From positions 1 through 45,252 of the forward strand of contig JBFOMB010000060.1 in the NCBI GenBank assembly GCA_040830545.1: DNA of 45,252 bases. The letters are read 5' to 3'. The notes beneath the pieces are model-generated. The model was not told the DNA's origin. It searched no databases and was given only the letters and a program-made list of their open reading frames with translations. The position numbers and the translations under genes are program-made. The first letter of the stretch is position 1; each line of letters begins with the position of its first letter. The stretch comes from HXMU1420-2 sp040830545. GTDB taxonomy: Bacteria; Pseudomonadota; Alphaproteobacteria; Rhodobacterales; Rhodobacteraceae. Positions 7,871 to 15,973 of the stretch are shown in pieces.

Positions 7871-7904
7871 GTGATTGTCAAGTTTCGTGTATGTGCGGCA
7901 GGAG

Positions 7905-7925
7905 GTCCCGGATCAGGTCCGGGAC
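7905..7925. repeat. REP-like palindrome, copy c (single)
   Basis: GTCCCGGA-tcagg-TCCGGGAC, perfect 8-bp stem, in the forward orientation with the shared flanks GAG before and TGCGG after. It lies between the GMC oxidoreductase stop and the ArsR operator. Confidence 0.8.
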
Positions 7926-7955
7926 TGCGGTGGCGTTTGTGATGACCGTGGCCGT

Positions 7956-9572
7956 TCAGTCAGCGTCCGCAAGGATCAGGTCGGCGGCTTTTTCGCCGAC
8001 CATGATGGCGGGCGCGTTGGTGTTGCCGGATGTGACCGTCGGGAAGATGGAGGCGTCGGCCACCCGCAGACCCTCGACCCCATAGACTCGCAGGCGCGCA
8101 TCGACCACGTCCGTGGCAGGGTCCGGCCCCATGCGGCAGGTGCTGACCGGGTGGAACACTGTGCCCGCCCGGGCGCGACAATCGGCGATCATGTCCTCGT
8201 CGCTCTGCACCTCGGGGCCCGGGGCCATTTCGCTTTCGATCATGCGGGCAAGCGAGGGCGCGCTGGCGATCTGGCGCATGATGCGTGAGGCTTCCAGCAT
8301 CTCTTGAACGTCATAGTCCGTGGCCATGTAGTTGGGGTGGATCGCCACCGGGTCCAGCGGATCAGCAGAACGGATTTCCAGATGGCCGCGGCTGGTCGGG
8401 CGCGTGGGCTGCGCGCCCATCAATATGCCCGGGAACGGGTCAGGATTCATCAGCGGGCGTTTGCCCGGCGGTGCCTTGGTGTAACTGACGGGTGAGAAGA
8501 ACAGCTGCATGTTCGGGCTGCGCAGACCGGGGCGAGAGCGGAGAAAGCCGCCAGCCTGATTGACTCCCAGAGACAGCGGCCCGCGTCGGGTCAGCACATA
8601 GCGCAGCCCCTGCCACAGCTTGCCATACCACGGGTGCAGCTGCGTGTTCAGCGTCGGCACATTGACGCGATAGAGGTAGTCGATTGCGATGTGATCCTGC
8701 AGGTGCCGCCCGACCCCTTCGGCAGCGTGGCGCACCGTGATCCCCTTGTCCTGCAGCAGGTCGCCCGGGCCGATGCCCGAAAGCTGCAGGAGTTGAGGCG
8801 AGTTGATGGCCCCGCCGGACAGGATGACCTCGGCCCGCGCGCGGACCGAGTGTGTCTGACCGCGCTGGGTGTAGGTCACGCCGACCGCGCGTTTACCGTC
8901 AAAGTCGATTTGCGTGACCATCGCGCGTTTTTCCACGCGCAGGTTGGGACGGCGTTTGGCCGGGTGCAGATAGGCCCGCGCCGCAGACATGCGCATGCCG
9001 TCCTTGGCCGTGTTCTGGTAGGTGCCGACGCCTTCCTGTGTGGCCCCGTTGAAATCGGGGTTGTGGGGGTATTGCAGCTCCTGCCCGGCGGCGAGGAAAT
9101 CCGCACAGGTCGGGTGTAAATCGCGGTCCATGGTCGCCACATGCAGCGGCCCGCTGTCCCCGCGCCAGGCGTCCCCGCCGCGATCATTGCTCTCGGACTT
9201 CTTGAAATCGGGCAGCACGTCGTCCCAGCCCCAACCGGGATTGCCCATCGCTCGCCAATCCTCGAAATCCTCGGGCTGGCCGCGCACATAGACCATGGCG
9301 TTGATCGAGCTGGAACCGCCAATCACCTTACCCCGAGGCCAATAGCTGCGCCGGTTATCAAGCGCCTCGCACGGTTCGGTCTGGTACATCCAGTTGACCG
9401 AAGGCCGATAGAACGTCTTGCCATAGCCAATCGGCATCCAGATCCAGAAATTCAGATCGCTGCCCCCGGCTTCCAGCAGCAGAACGGAATGTTTGCCGCT
9501 TTCGGTCAGTCGGTTGGCCAGCACACAGCCCGCCGAGCCTGCGCCCACGACGATGTAATCAAATTCAGCCAT
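7956..9572 (-). CDS. GMC-family oxidoreductase (choline-dehydrogenase-like)
   Basis: This 538-residue FAD enzyme begins with FDYIVVGAGSAGCVLANRLT, the GxGxxG dinucleotide fold. Further on it has the GMC signature WPRGKVIGGSSSINAMVYVR (about 81-100) and the second signature GGAINSPQLLQLSGIGP (about 256-272). Near the C-terminus are HPVSTCRMG and SGNTNAPAIMVGEKAADLI, which carry the catalytic His and His/Asn pair. The start is taken as 9572 because FAD-fold starts lie within a few residues of the Met; a start 10 codons further out is possible. Substrates for this class are alcohols or sugar-derived polyols. It is divergent from a racemase/dehydratase-type gene, which suggests a shared catabolic route. 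Confidence 0.88.
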   Translation of the reverse strand: MAEFDYIVVGAGSAGCVLANRLTESGKHSVLLLEAGGSDLNFWIWMPIGYGKTFYRPSVNWMYQTEPCEALDNRRSYWPRGKVIGGSSSINAMVYVRGQPEDFEDWRAMGNPGWGWDDVLPDFKKSESNDRGGDAWRGDSGPLHVATMDRDLHPTCADFLAAGQELQYPHNPDFNGATQEGVGTYQNTAKDGMRMSAARAYLHPAKRRPNLRVEKRAMVTQIDFDGKRAVGVTYTQRGQTHSVRARAEVILSGGAINSPQLLQLSGIGPGDLLQDKGITVRHAAEGVGRHLQDHIAIDYLYRVNVPTLNTQLHPWYGKLWQGLRYVLTRRGPLSLGVNQAGGFLRSRPGLRSPNMQLFFSPVSYTKAPPGKRPLMNPDPFPGILMGAQPTRPTSRGHLEIRSADPLDPVAIHPNYMATDYDVQEMLEASRIMRQIASAPSLARMIESEMAPGPEVQSDEDMIADCRARAGTVFHPVSTCRMGPDPATDVVDARLRVYGVEGLRVADASIFPTVTSGNTNAPAIMVGEKAADLILADAD

Positions 9573-9741
9573 GCGCCGCCCTGCTCTTCTGCGTGGTGTC
9601 ATAAGACCGTTACAAACCCATCAGACGCCGGTAGCGCGTCACGCGTGGCCTGACAATGCGTTTTCGCGGGATTCACGGATTTACGGACCGCACCGTCTTC
9701 GCTACGCATTTGCTGTCACACAGAATTGCAGGCAGGCCCGC

Positions 9742-10845
9742 ATGAAACTCACCGCCATTGAAACCTTCACCACCGAGTTCGTCAGCTTTGTCCGCGTCAC
9801 GACCGAGGATGGCGCGCAGGGCTGGGGTCAGGTCGCGCCCTATTTCTCGGACATCACGGCGCAGGTGCTTCACCGGCAGGTCGCGCCCTGGGCGTTGGGG
9901 ATGGACAGCGGGGATATAGACGCGATTGGCGATTTCGTGCGGGACCGGGAGCACAAGTTCCCGGGATCGTACCTGCGCCGGGCGATTGGCGGCGTGGACA
10001 CGGCGCTGTGGGATCTGCGCGGGCGACGTGAGGGCAAGCCGGTCTGCGAACTGATCGGCGGGACGCCCGGGACAATCCGGGCCTACGGGTCGTCGATGAA
10101 GCGGGACATCGCGCCACAGGACGAGGCCGACCGTCTGGCGCGCCTGCGGGACACTTATGGCTATGACGCGTTCAAATTCCGTGTGGGGGCCGAGGTGGGC
10201 AGGGATCAGGACGAATGGCCGGGCCGGACCGAGGAAATCGTGCCCACCGTGCGCAAGGCGCTGGGGGATGATGTGGCGCTGCTGGTGGATGCAAATTCCT
10301 GCTACTCCCCTGCCCGCGCAATCGAGGTGGGCAAGCTGCTGATCGACAATGGCATCTCGCATTACGAAGAGCCCTGCCCCTATTGGGAATTCGAACAGAC
10401 CAAGGAGGTCACCGACGCTCTGTCCATCGACGTGACCGGGGGCGAACAGGATTGCATGATGGGGAACTGGAAGCGGATGATTGACGAGCGTGTGGTGGAC
10501 GTGCTGCAACCCGACATCTGCTACCTTGGCGGATTGTCCCGCACCCTGCGTGTGGCCCGCATGGCCGAGGAAGCAGGCATGCCCATCACGCCGCATTGTG
10601 CAAACCTGTCCATGGTGACGCTGTTCACCATGCACCTGCTGCGCGCAATCCCGAACGCGGGCAAGTACCTGGAATTTGCCATCGAGGGGTTGGATTACTA
10701 CCCGTGGCAAGAGGGTCTGTTTGTCGAAGACCCGTTTGCCATTGTCGACGGCCATGCCACGGTCACGGATGCACCCGGCTGGGGTGTCGAGGTGTCGCCC
10801 GAGTGGCTGGCGAAGGCAGCGTATCAGGTGAGCGAACTCAAATAG
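9742..10845 (+). CDS. Mandelate racemase/muconate lactonizing enzyme family protein
   Basis: This 367-residue enolase-superfamily protein should abstract a proton next to a carboxylate, so it is probably a sugar-acid dehydratase or racemase. Visible active-site elements are FKFRVG (acid/base Lys, with Arg at the usual second Lys position), the metal ligands in LLVDANS, HYEEPCPYWE and VTGGEQD, and TPHCANLSM supplying the His. The KxR motif in place of KxK departs from classical mandelate racemase and bears on reaction type. The start is ATG 9742 because the family domain begins at MKLTAIETF. It diverges from the GMC oxidoreductase, with 169 bp between them. Confidence 0.86.
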   Translation: MKLTAIETFTTEFVSFVRVTTEDGAQGWGQVAPYFSDITAQVLHRQVAPWALGMDSGDIDAIGDFVRDREHKFPGSYLRRAIGGVDTALWDLRGRREGKPVCELIGGTPGTIRAYGSSMKRDIAPQDEADRLARLRDTYGYDAFKFRVGAEVGRDQDEWPGRTEEIVPTVRKALGDDVALLVDANSCYSPARAIEVGKLLIDNGISHYEEPCPYWEFEQTKEVTDALSIDVTGGEQDCMMGNWKRMIDERVVDVLQPDICYLGGLSRTLRVARMAEEAGMPITPHCANLSMVTLFTMHLLRAIPNAGKYLEFAIEGLDYYPWQEGLFVEDPFAIVDGHATVTDAPGWGVEVSPEWLAKAAYQVSELK

Positions 10846-10853
10846 CGTTGGTG

Positions 10854-10875
10854 GTGCGCGGAACATTGCGCGCAC
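10854..10875. terminator. Hairpin between convergent genes
   Basis: GTGCGCG (10854-10860) pairs with CGCGCAC (10869-10875) around an 8-base loop, just after the racemase-family stop. A second short hairpin (GCTCTG-ct-CAGAGC, 10903-10916) follows before the end of the convergent CGNR gene. Neither has a T-run. Confidence 0.4.
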
Positions 10876-10942
10876 ACTATGTTATGTTCGGGAGACGGCC
10901 GGGCTCTGCTCAGAGCACCAAGGTGTCCCGGTCGCGCAACTG

Positions 10943-11539
10943 TCATGTTTTGGTCCTTTTCGCCCAGCTTTCCGAAGTCTTGTTGGCGTAGAAGCGCCGC
11001 GCCTTGGCCCGGTTGCCGCATGTTTGCATCATACACCACTTGCGGCTTTGGTTGCGGGATTCATCCAGATACATCCAACCGCAATCTGGTCCCGAACACA
11101 TTCGGACGCGGCTGATTTCACGCGGATCGATCAGGACCGCTTTCGCCGACGTCAGAATGGCGTCAATCAGCTGGCTTTCGATGACCAGCCATGGCTGTTT
11201 AGAAAAGCGAATTAACTCTGCCCTGTTTGTCATTGATTTCAGGAGATCATTCACCCGATGAACCGAGCTTGGTTCCGGTGCACTTCCTTTGACAACCGAC
11301 AAAAATATGTCGCGCAGTTCCGTCCTTAGGTGTCGAAGTGTGTCGAGGTCGTGGGCACGGCCATCCGTCACGGCGCGCGAAATGCCCAGCGCGTCTGTCC
11401 ATTTTGTAACGTCGGATGGATAGGTGAGTTTTTCGTCAATCACCTCGCAGGCCTCTGACCAGTCAGCGGTGTTCAGAAAATCGAGCACCAATCGTCCTCC
11501 GACTGGTCGCACCGGGGTATCTGAATAGCTCACTGCCAT
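10943..11539 (-). CDS. CGNR zinc-finger / ABATE-domain transcriptional regulator
   Basis: This 198-residue protein has the usual two-part layout: an N-terminal ABATE-type region beginning GGRLVLDFLNTADW and a C-terminal CGNR zinc finger. The four zinc ligands are seen in CSGPDCGWMYLDESRN and KWCMMQTCGNRAKARRFY. Such proteins are thought to be ligand-responsive regulators, with the finger binding DNA. It is divergent from azlCD, and the shared 101-bp region holds two matching inverted repeats, so control of the exporter is likely. Confidence 0.87.
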   Translation of the reverse strand: MAVSYSDTPVRPVGGRLVLDFLNTADWSEACEVIDEKLTYPSDVTKWTDALGISRAVTDGRAHDLDTLRHLRTELRDIFLSVVKGSAPEPSSVHRVNDLLKSMTNRAELIRFSKQPWLVIESQLIDAILTSAKAVLIDPREISRVRMCSGPDCGWMYLDESRNQSRKWCMMQTCGNRAKARRFYANKTSESWAKRTKT

Positions 11540-11570
11540 GCTCCATCCTGTTCCGGGTCAAGGGGTAACA

Positions 11571-11624
11571 TAACCACCATTGCGGTTAAAGGTACCCACA
11601 TCTATAACCGGTATAACGGTTATA
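11571..11624. promoter_or_regulatory. Two operator-like sites, TAACC-N8-GGTTA
   Basis: Site 1 is 11571-11588 (TAACC-N8-GGTTA). Site 2 is 11605-11622, where the symmetry extends to TATAACCG...CGGTTATA (11603-11624). The two sites have identical spacing and start 34 bp apart, close to three helical turns. Site 2 ends 6 bases before the azlC ribosome-binding site (GGAG, 11631-11634). They probably bind the divergently encoded CGNR protein. Confidence 0.65.
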
Positions 11625-11640
11625 AGAGTCGGAGACGCGT

Positions 11641-12336
11641 ATGCCCCTCCACGATGTTTGCCTGACCCGGGCCGGTATCCTGCGTGGGGCACGGCAACTT
11701 GCCCCGCTTTCACTCTTTGTGATCCCCTTCGGCCTTGCCTACGGTGTCGCAGCCGTCGAGGCAGGGATGTCCGCCGCTCAGGCGATCACCGCCAGCGCAC
11801 TGACGTTCAGCGGAGCGGCGCAGTTCACGGCGCTGGATCTCTGGGGGCCGGACATATCCCTGATCGCGCTGGTTCTGGTAACCCTGGCGGTCAGCGCGCG
11901 GCACGTCATCATGGGCGCGGCCCTGTCACCTTGGGTCAATCAACTTGGGTCACAGCAACGCGTACTGAGTGCCGTTTTTCTGTCGGACCCCAATTTTGCG
12001 CATACCCACTACGCCCTCAAACAAGGTCAGCGTGATGTCGGCGTTCTGATTGGCAGCGGTGCAATCGGCTGGGCCGCGTGGGTGATTGGCACTGCCATTG
12101 GCGCAATCGGCGGCAACCAGTTGGGTGATCCGGCGGCATACGGGATCGATGTTCTGATGCCCGTCTATTTTGCAGCGCTGGTCTTGCCCAGAGTTCAGGC
12201 CCGCTCGCAATGGGCGTTTGCCGGGGTCGCAGCATTGGTTGCAGTTGTGTTGGACCCGGTTTTGCCAAGCGGCTGGAACGTCATTCTGGCGGCAATTGCC
12301 GGTGGTCTTGTCGGCGTGCGGGCAGCAAATGGATAA
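11641..12336 (+). CDS. azlC: AzlC-family branched-chain amino-acid exporter, large subunit
   Basis: This 231-residue polytopic membrane protein has the AzlC signature FGLAYGVAAVEAG near the N-terminus, TFSGAAQFTALDLWG, SARHVIMGAALSPW and FLSDPNFA. AzlC works with the small AzlD subunit to export branched-chain amino acids or analogues such as azaleucine. GGAG lies 6 bases before the ATG. The gene overlaps azlD by 8 bases. Confidence 0.9.
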   Translation: MPLHDVCLTRAGILRGARQLAPLSLFVIPFGLAYGVAAVEAGMSAAQAITASALTFSGAAQFTALDLWGPDISLIALVLVTLAVSARHVIMGAALSPWVNQLGSQQRVLSAVFLSDPNFAHTHYALKQGQRDVGVLIGSGAIGWAAWVIGTAIGAIGGNQLGDPAAYGIDVLMPVYFAALVLPRVQARSQWAFAGVAALVAVVLDPVLPSGWNVILAAIAGGLVGVRAANG

Positions 12337-12631
12337 GCTGCTGCCCTGGATTGCGGTTCTGGTTATGGCAATGACGGTGTTTGGCCTCAGGTACGCGGGT
12401 TTTGCGATCATGTCGTTTATCAAGATCACACCACGTATCGAGCTGTTTCTGGAAAAGATGTCGATCTCGGTCCTGGTGGCAATTGTCGCGTCTTCCATCC
12501 TGTCTGGCGGAGTGCGGACAGGAACAGCCGTTGTTGTCGGCGTTGCAGCAATGCTGGTTGGTCGAAGCCCCATTGTGGCCATGCTCGCCGGAATGGCATC
12601 GGGAGCCGTTTGGAGTTTCGTTGTCCTGTAA
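12329..12631 (+). CDS. azlD: AzlD-family small subunit of amino-acid exporter
   Basis: This 100-residue protein is almost entirely hydrophobic with three to four membrane segments, including LRYAGFAIM and the family-typical VVVGVAAMLVGRSPIVAMLAG cut here at its core. Size and position immediately after azlC identify it. The ATG at 12329 lies inside the azlC end (stop 12334-12336), giving translational coupling. A longer reading upstream in this frame overlaps azlC and is rejected. Confidence 0.87.
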   Translation: MDKLLPWIAVLVMAMTVFGLRYAGFAIMSFIKITPRIELFLEKMSISVLVAIVASSILSGGVRTGTAVVVGVAAMLVGRSPIVAMLAGMASGAVWSFVVL

Positions 12632-13078
12632 CGCCAACACTCATTGCTAGCTTACCAGAGCCTTTTCACACGATCCACCTACGCCATCCGGCAATGTAGA
12701 CCAGCCACTTGGTTCGGCGAAGTGGCGACACATCACCAAACCCAAAAAGAGTTTGATGAGACCATACGAGTCTTGTTCAAACTGCCAAAGTCTCTGAAAA
12801 AACGTCCACCCGCCAAAGCCACCACGTAGTCCCGGGCCTGACCCGGGACCTCAGCCGCACGTCGCGAGACCCCGGACCAGGTCCGGGGTTGCGGCGGTGG
12901 CGGTCTATAGCGGGCCTTCCTGCCGCAACGTTTTTGCATTGAAACCGCGAACTGTGGTCCTTTGATACACCTAACAACCGGTTGAACCACCAGACCACAG
13001 AGACTTCGGCACACCGCTTGCCCGTCCTCCCACGCTGGTTTATCACCACAGCCTGAACCTCTGATTGCCGGGACCGTC
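12632..13078. other. Intergenic region before prfB, with a paired palindrome and a doubtful small frame
   Basis: This interval of 447 bases lies between azlD and prfB. A 61-codon frame (12644-12829) ends KEFDETIRVLFKLPKSLKKR and could be a small gene or a remnant, but its N-terminal half looks random and no ribosome-binding site is clear. Its stop codon runs into the palindrome pair at 12829-12889. The last 190 bases should hold the prfB promoter, and I see no other element there. Confidence 0.5.
12829..12889. repeat. Paired REP-like palindromes, copies d and e
   Basis: Copy d (12829-12849) is GTCCCGGG-cctga-CCCGGGAC. Copy e (12869-12889) is ACCCCGGA-ccagg-TCCGGGGT. Both stems are perfect and the copies are 19 bp apart in inverted arrangement, with flanks CTC after d and GAG before e. 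Confidence 0.85.
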
Positions 13079-14203
13079 ATGCGCGCTGAAACACAGAACA
13101 TCGTGGCTGAAATTGAAAAATCGCTGGCGTTGCTGGCGCAGCGCATGGACCGGGAAACCGCGCCTCATCGGTTGGAGGAATTCAACGCCCGGGTCGAGGA
13201 TCCGACGCTGTGGGATGATCCGGAAGCCGCGCAGAAACTGATGCGCGACCGGCAGATGCTGGTCGACGCGATGGAGACCTATGACAGCATCGCGCAGGAC
13301 CTGTCTGACAATTCCGAGCTGATCGAACTGGGCGAGATGGAAGAGGATGACGAGGTTGTTGCCGAGGCCGAAGAGGCGCTGAAAGCGCTGGCTGTGAAGG
13401 CCGCTGAAAAAGAGCTGGAGGCGCTGCTGGACGGAGAAGCGGACAGCAACGACACGTTCCTTGAAATCAACTCGGGCGCGGGTGGCACGGAAAGCTGTGA
13501 CTGGGCGTCTATGCTGGCGCGGATGTATGTGCGTTGGGCTGAAAAGAAGGGCTACAAGGTCGAGCTGCAATCCGAAAGCGCGGGCGAAGAAGCGGGGATC
13601 AAGTCCGCAACCTACAAGATTTCCGGACACAACGCTTATGGCTGGCTGAAATCGGAAAGCGGCGTGCATCGTTTGGTGCGCATTTCACCCTTTGATGCGG
13701 CGGCCAAGCGGCACACCTCGTTCTCGTCTGTCTGGGTTTATCCGGTGGTTGACGACAATATCGAGATCGAGGTGAACCCGGCGGACATCCGCATTGATAC
13801 CTACCGGTCGTCCGGTGCCGGCGGACAGCACGTGAACACCACCGACTCGGCCGTGCGGATCACGCACAATCCAACCGGGATCGTGGTGACGAGTTCCGAG
13901 AAGTCGCAGCACCAGAACCGTGACATTGCCATGAAGGCCCTGAAATCACGGCTGTATCAGCTGGAATTGGACCGCCGCAACGCGGACATCAATGCGGCAC
14001 ACGAGGCCAAGGGCGATGCAGGTTGGGGCAACCAGATCAGGTCTTATGTTCTGCAGCCTTATCAGATGGTGAAGGACCTGCGGACGAACCACGAAACCTC
14101 GGACACCAAGGGCGTGCTGGACGGGGCGCTGGACGGGTTCATGGCCGCGACGCTGGCGATGGACGTTTCGGGCAAATCCCGCGCCGAGGCGCAAGCCGAC
14201 TGA
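13079..14203 (+). CDS. prfB: Peptide chain release factor 2
   Basis: This 374-residue protein releases nascent chains at UGA and UAA. The tripeptide SPF (in VRISPFD) is the codon-recognition motif of RF2, and GAGGQHVN carries the GGQ that enters the peptidyl-transferase centre. The frame is continuous from MRAETQNIVAEIEKSL; there is no internal UGA near codon 26, so the autoregulatory frameshift known in E. coli is absent here. Length is normal. It is flanked by REP-like palindromes on both sides. Confidence 0.97.
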   Translation: MRAETQNIVAEIEKSLALLAQRMDRETAPHRLEEFNARVEDPTLWDDPEAAQKLMRDRQMLVDAMETYDSIAQDLSDNSELIELGEMEEDDEVVAEAEEALKALAVKAAEKELEALLDGEADSNDTFLEINSGAGGTESCDWASMLARMYVRWAEKKGYKVELQSESAGEEAGIKSATYKISGHNAYGWLKSESGVHRLVRISPFDAAAKRHTSFSSVWVYPVVDDNIEIEVNPADIRIDTYRSSGAGGQHVNTTDSAVRITHNPTGIVVTSSEKSQHQNRDIAMKALKSRLYQLELDRRNADINAAHEAKGDAGWGNQIRSYVLQPYQMVKDLRTNHETSDTKGVLDGALDGFMAATLAMDVSGKSRAEAQAD

Positions 14204-14230
14204 TCGCAAGGTATTCAGAGCCACACCCAA

Positions 14231-14368
14231 GCCCCGAACCTGATCCGGGGCCTCGCGGGCGCTGCGGCAATACTGACAAGTTGGACGGCCTTAGGCCCGT
14301 CGAGTGACACGGATGTGCGGGCCTCTGATCCAGCCACCGGTTCCGAGATCCCGGATCAAGTCCGGGAT
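14231..14368. repeat. REP-like palindromes, copies f and g
   Basis: Copy f (14231-14251) is GCCCCGAA-cctga-TCCGGGGC with one stem mismatch. Copy g (14348-14368) is ATCCCGGA-tcaag-TCCGGGAT. They are in the same inverted order as the close pairs but 96 bp apart. They lie between convergent prfB and the caspase-like gene. Confidence 0.75.
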
Positions 14369-14393
14369 TGCGTCGCCGCTGACCTCTGGCGGA

Positions 14394-15818
14394 TTAGGGT
14401 TGGCAGCCGTGTTTTGCCCATCGCCGCATGTTCAGTTTCAGTCCGCCGCCAAACGGATGCTGCTGCGCCAGGTTTCCGGATGGCGGACGTTTCAGGTACG
14501 AACCGGCCAATTCACACAATTCGTCCAGCGACCACGTATGGCACTCAGAACAGGTCTGCTCCTGCCAGGTTTCCTCCAAACCCGCTTCGTCCGGGGGGTA
14601 GAGTGCCGTTCCGCTTAGCAATGCCTCCAGCGTGTAGCCCCGCACGGCTGCATTGCCGACAGTCAATGTGGACCGCAGTGTAACCGGCTCCTGTTCGGAA
14701 TGCCGTGTCGCCGCCTCGACCTCTTGGGCCAGCGCGAACTTGCGATCTTTGGCGTCTTTTGCGCCTGCCCCGTTCGGGAAACGGCGCAGGTAGATGTCAT
14801 AGCCTTCCCGGGTGTCCAGCATCCGCGCAAGGTCGTACATGTCCCGCTCCACCTGATTGTCGGTGGTTGTGCGCGGATGGATCAGGCCGAATTCCTCGGC
14901 AACCGCGTTTTGAAACAAGGTACGCGCCACGTCCTGATTGTCGCTCTCGGGATAGGTCCGCAGAAACTGCAACAGGCTTAGCGCATCTTGCACGCGGTTG
15001 GCATGGGCCCAGGCCTCGGGTTCGCTCAGTGTCTCGGTTGGCACGATGTCGGGCACAAACACGAAATGTTCAGTGAGCGAGGACGTGTCCCACGGCGTCT
15101 GTTGGCCGTCCGAGGCTGCGCGCACATCCACGCGCACATGTTTGAATACGTCCTCGATGCTCGCACCCGGACGGGTCAGGTGGGTGGCCAGGCTTTGCGA
15201 AAACGGGCTGTTGCCGCTGTCCCCGTCCAGCGCCACGCCGCCCGGTGCGGTGGCATAGGCCAGGAACGACCCGCTGGGCGCTTTCATTTCGGCCAGTCCC
15301 GGATCGTCCAAGTCCGGCAGGTCTTCGAACGGGTTGTTGCGGCAGGCGTCCAGGATCAGAATATTCGTGTGGTTCTTGGCCGTTGCCATCTGGTGCAGAA
15401 CGGACCGCGCATCCACCGCCATCAGGTCCAGATCGGCGCTGTCGCTCAGATCCACATCCACCGGCAGCAGGTAGTTGGAGCCAAAGCTTTGCACCCCGTG
15501 CCCGGCGTAGTAGACCAGCCCGACCGTTTCCGTATCGCTCTGCCGCAGGGCACGACCAAACTGCGCAATCGCGCGCTTCATCTCGATCAAGGTCGCGTCG
15601 GTCAGCGTGGTCACGTCAAACCCGACCTGTGTCAGCTTCTCTGCAATCAGCCGCGCGTCATTGGCGGGGTTGTCGAGCGCGGCAACTCGGCCATAGGCCG
15701 AATTGCCGATCACCAGCGCGATCCGCGTTTCTGCCGCCGCGACACCGCCCCAGAGAGAGCAAAGCAGGCTCGTCCAGATGAGAATGCGCAATCGGAGACA
15801 AGTTAGAAGCTGGGGCAA
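14394..15818 (-). CDS. Secreted caspase-family (C14) protein
   Basis: With the start chosen here this is a 474-residue exported protein with a caspase-like p20 domain at about residues 30-275. The catalytic dyad is visible as His107 in YYAGHG and Cys159 in LDACRNNPF. After it comes a repeat-like helical region (YDLARMLDTREGYDIYLRRF) and a C-terminal part containing CSECH. No ATG fits: TTG 15818 has GAGGAA just upstream and yields the signal peptide MPQLLTCLRLRILIWTSLLC. TTG 15791 and GTG 15902 are alternatives. Bacterial members cut after basic or acidic residues, but the target here is unknown. Confidence 0.82.
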   Translation of the reverse strand: MPQLLTCLRLRILIWTSLLCSLWGGVAAAETRIALVIGNSAYGRVAALDNPANDARLIAEKLTQVGFDVTTLTDATLIEMKRAIAQFGRALRQSDTETVGLVYYAGHGVQSFGSNYLLPVDVDLSDSADLDLMAVDARSVLHQMATAKNHTNILILDACRNNPFEDLPDLDDPGLAEMKAPSGSFLAYATAPGGVALDGDSGNSPFSQSLATHLTRPGASIEDVFKHVRVDVRAASDGQQTPWDTSSLTEHFVFVPDIVPTETLSEPEAWAHANRVQDALSLLQFLRTYPESDNQDVARTLFQNAVAEEFGLIHPRTTTDNQVERDMYDLARMLDTREGYDIYLRRFPNGAGAKDAKDRKFALAQEVEAATRHSEQEPVTLRSTLTVGNAAVRGYTLEALLSGTALYPPDEAGLEETWQEQTCSECHTWSLDELCELAGSYLKRPPSGNLAQQHPFGGGLKLNMRRWAKHGCQP

Positions 15819-15973
15819 TGGTTCCTCGCAAAATGTTGTCGCCAACCCTGCCCGGGGAAGGAGGCGGAAACAAGTCAGGGTTTGGAAACCGCAGGTAAAC
15901 ACAAAGCCCTAACATTTCGGCAACTTGGGCAGGCAGGTCGAACCAGGGCCTTACCCCTGACCGCATCCCCGGC

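Noticed and set aside
9673..10875. 400-codon minus-strand frame opposite the racemase-family gene
   Set aside because: Shadow of a high-GC gene; the plus strand has clear enolase-superfamily motifs.
14988..15806. 272-codon plus-strand frame
   Set aside because: Antisense to the caspase-like gene; composition is that of a shadow frame with no motif.
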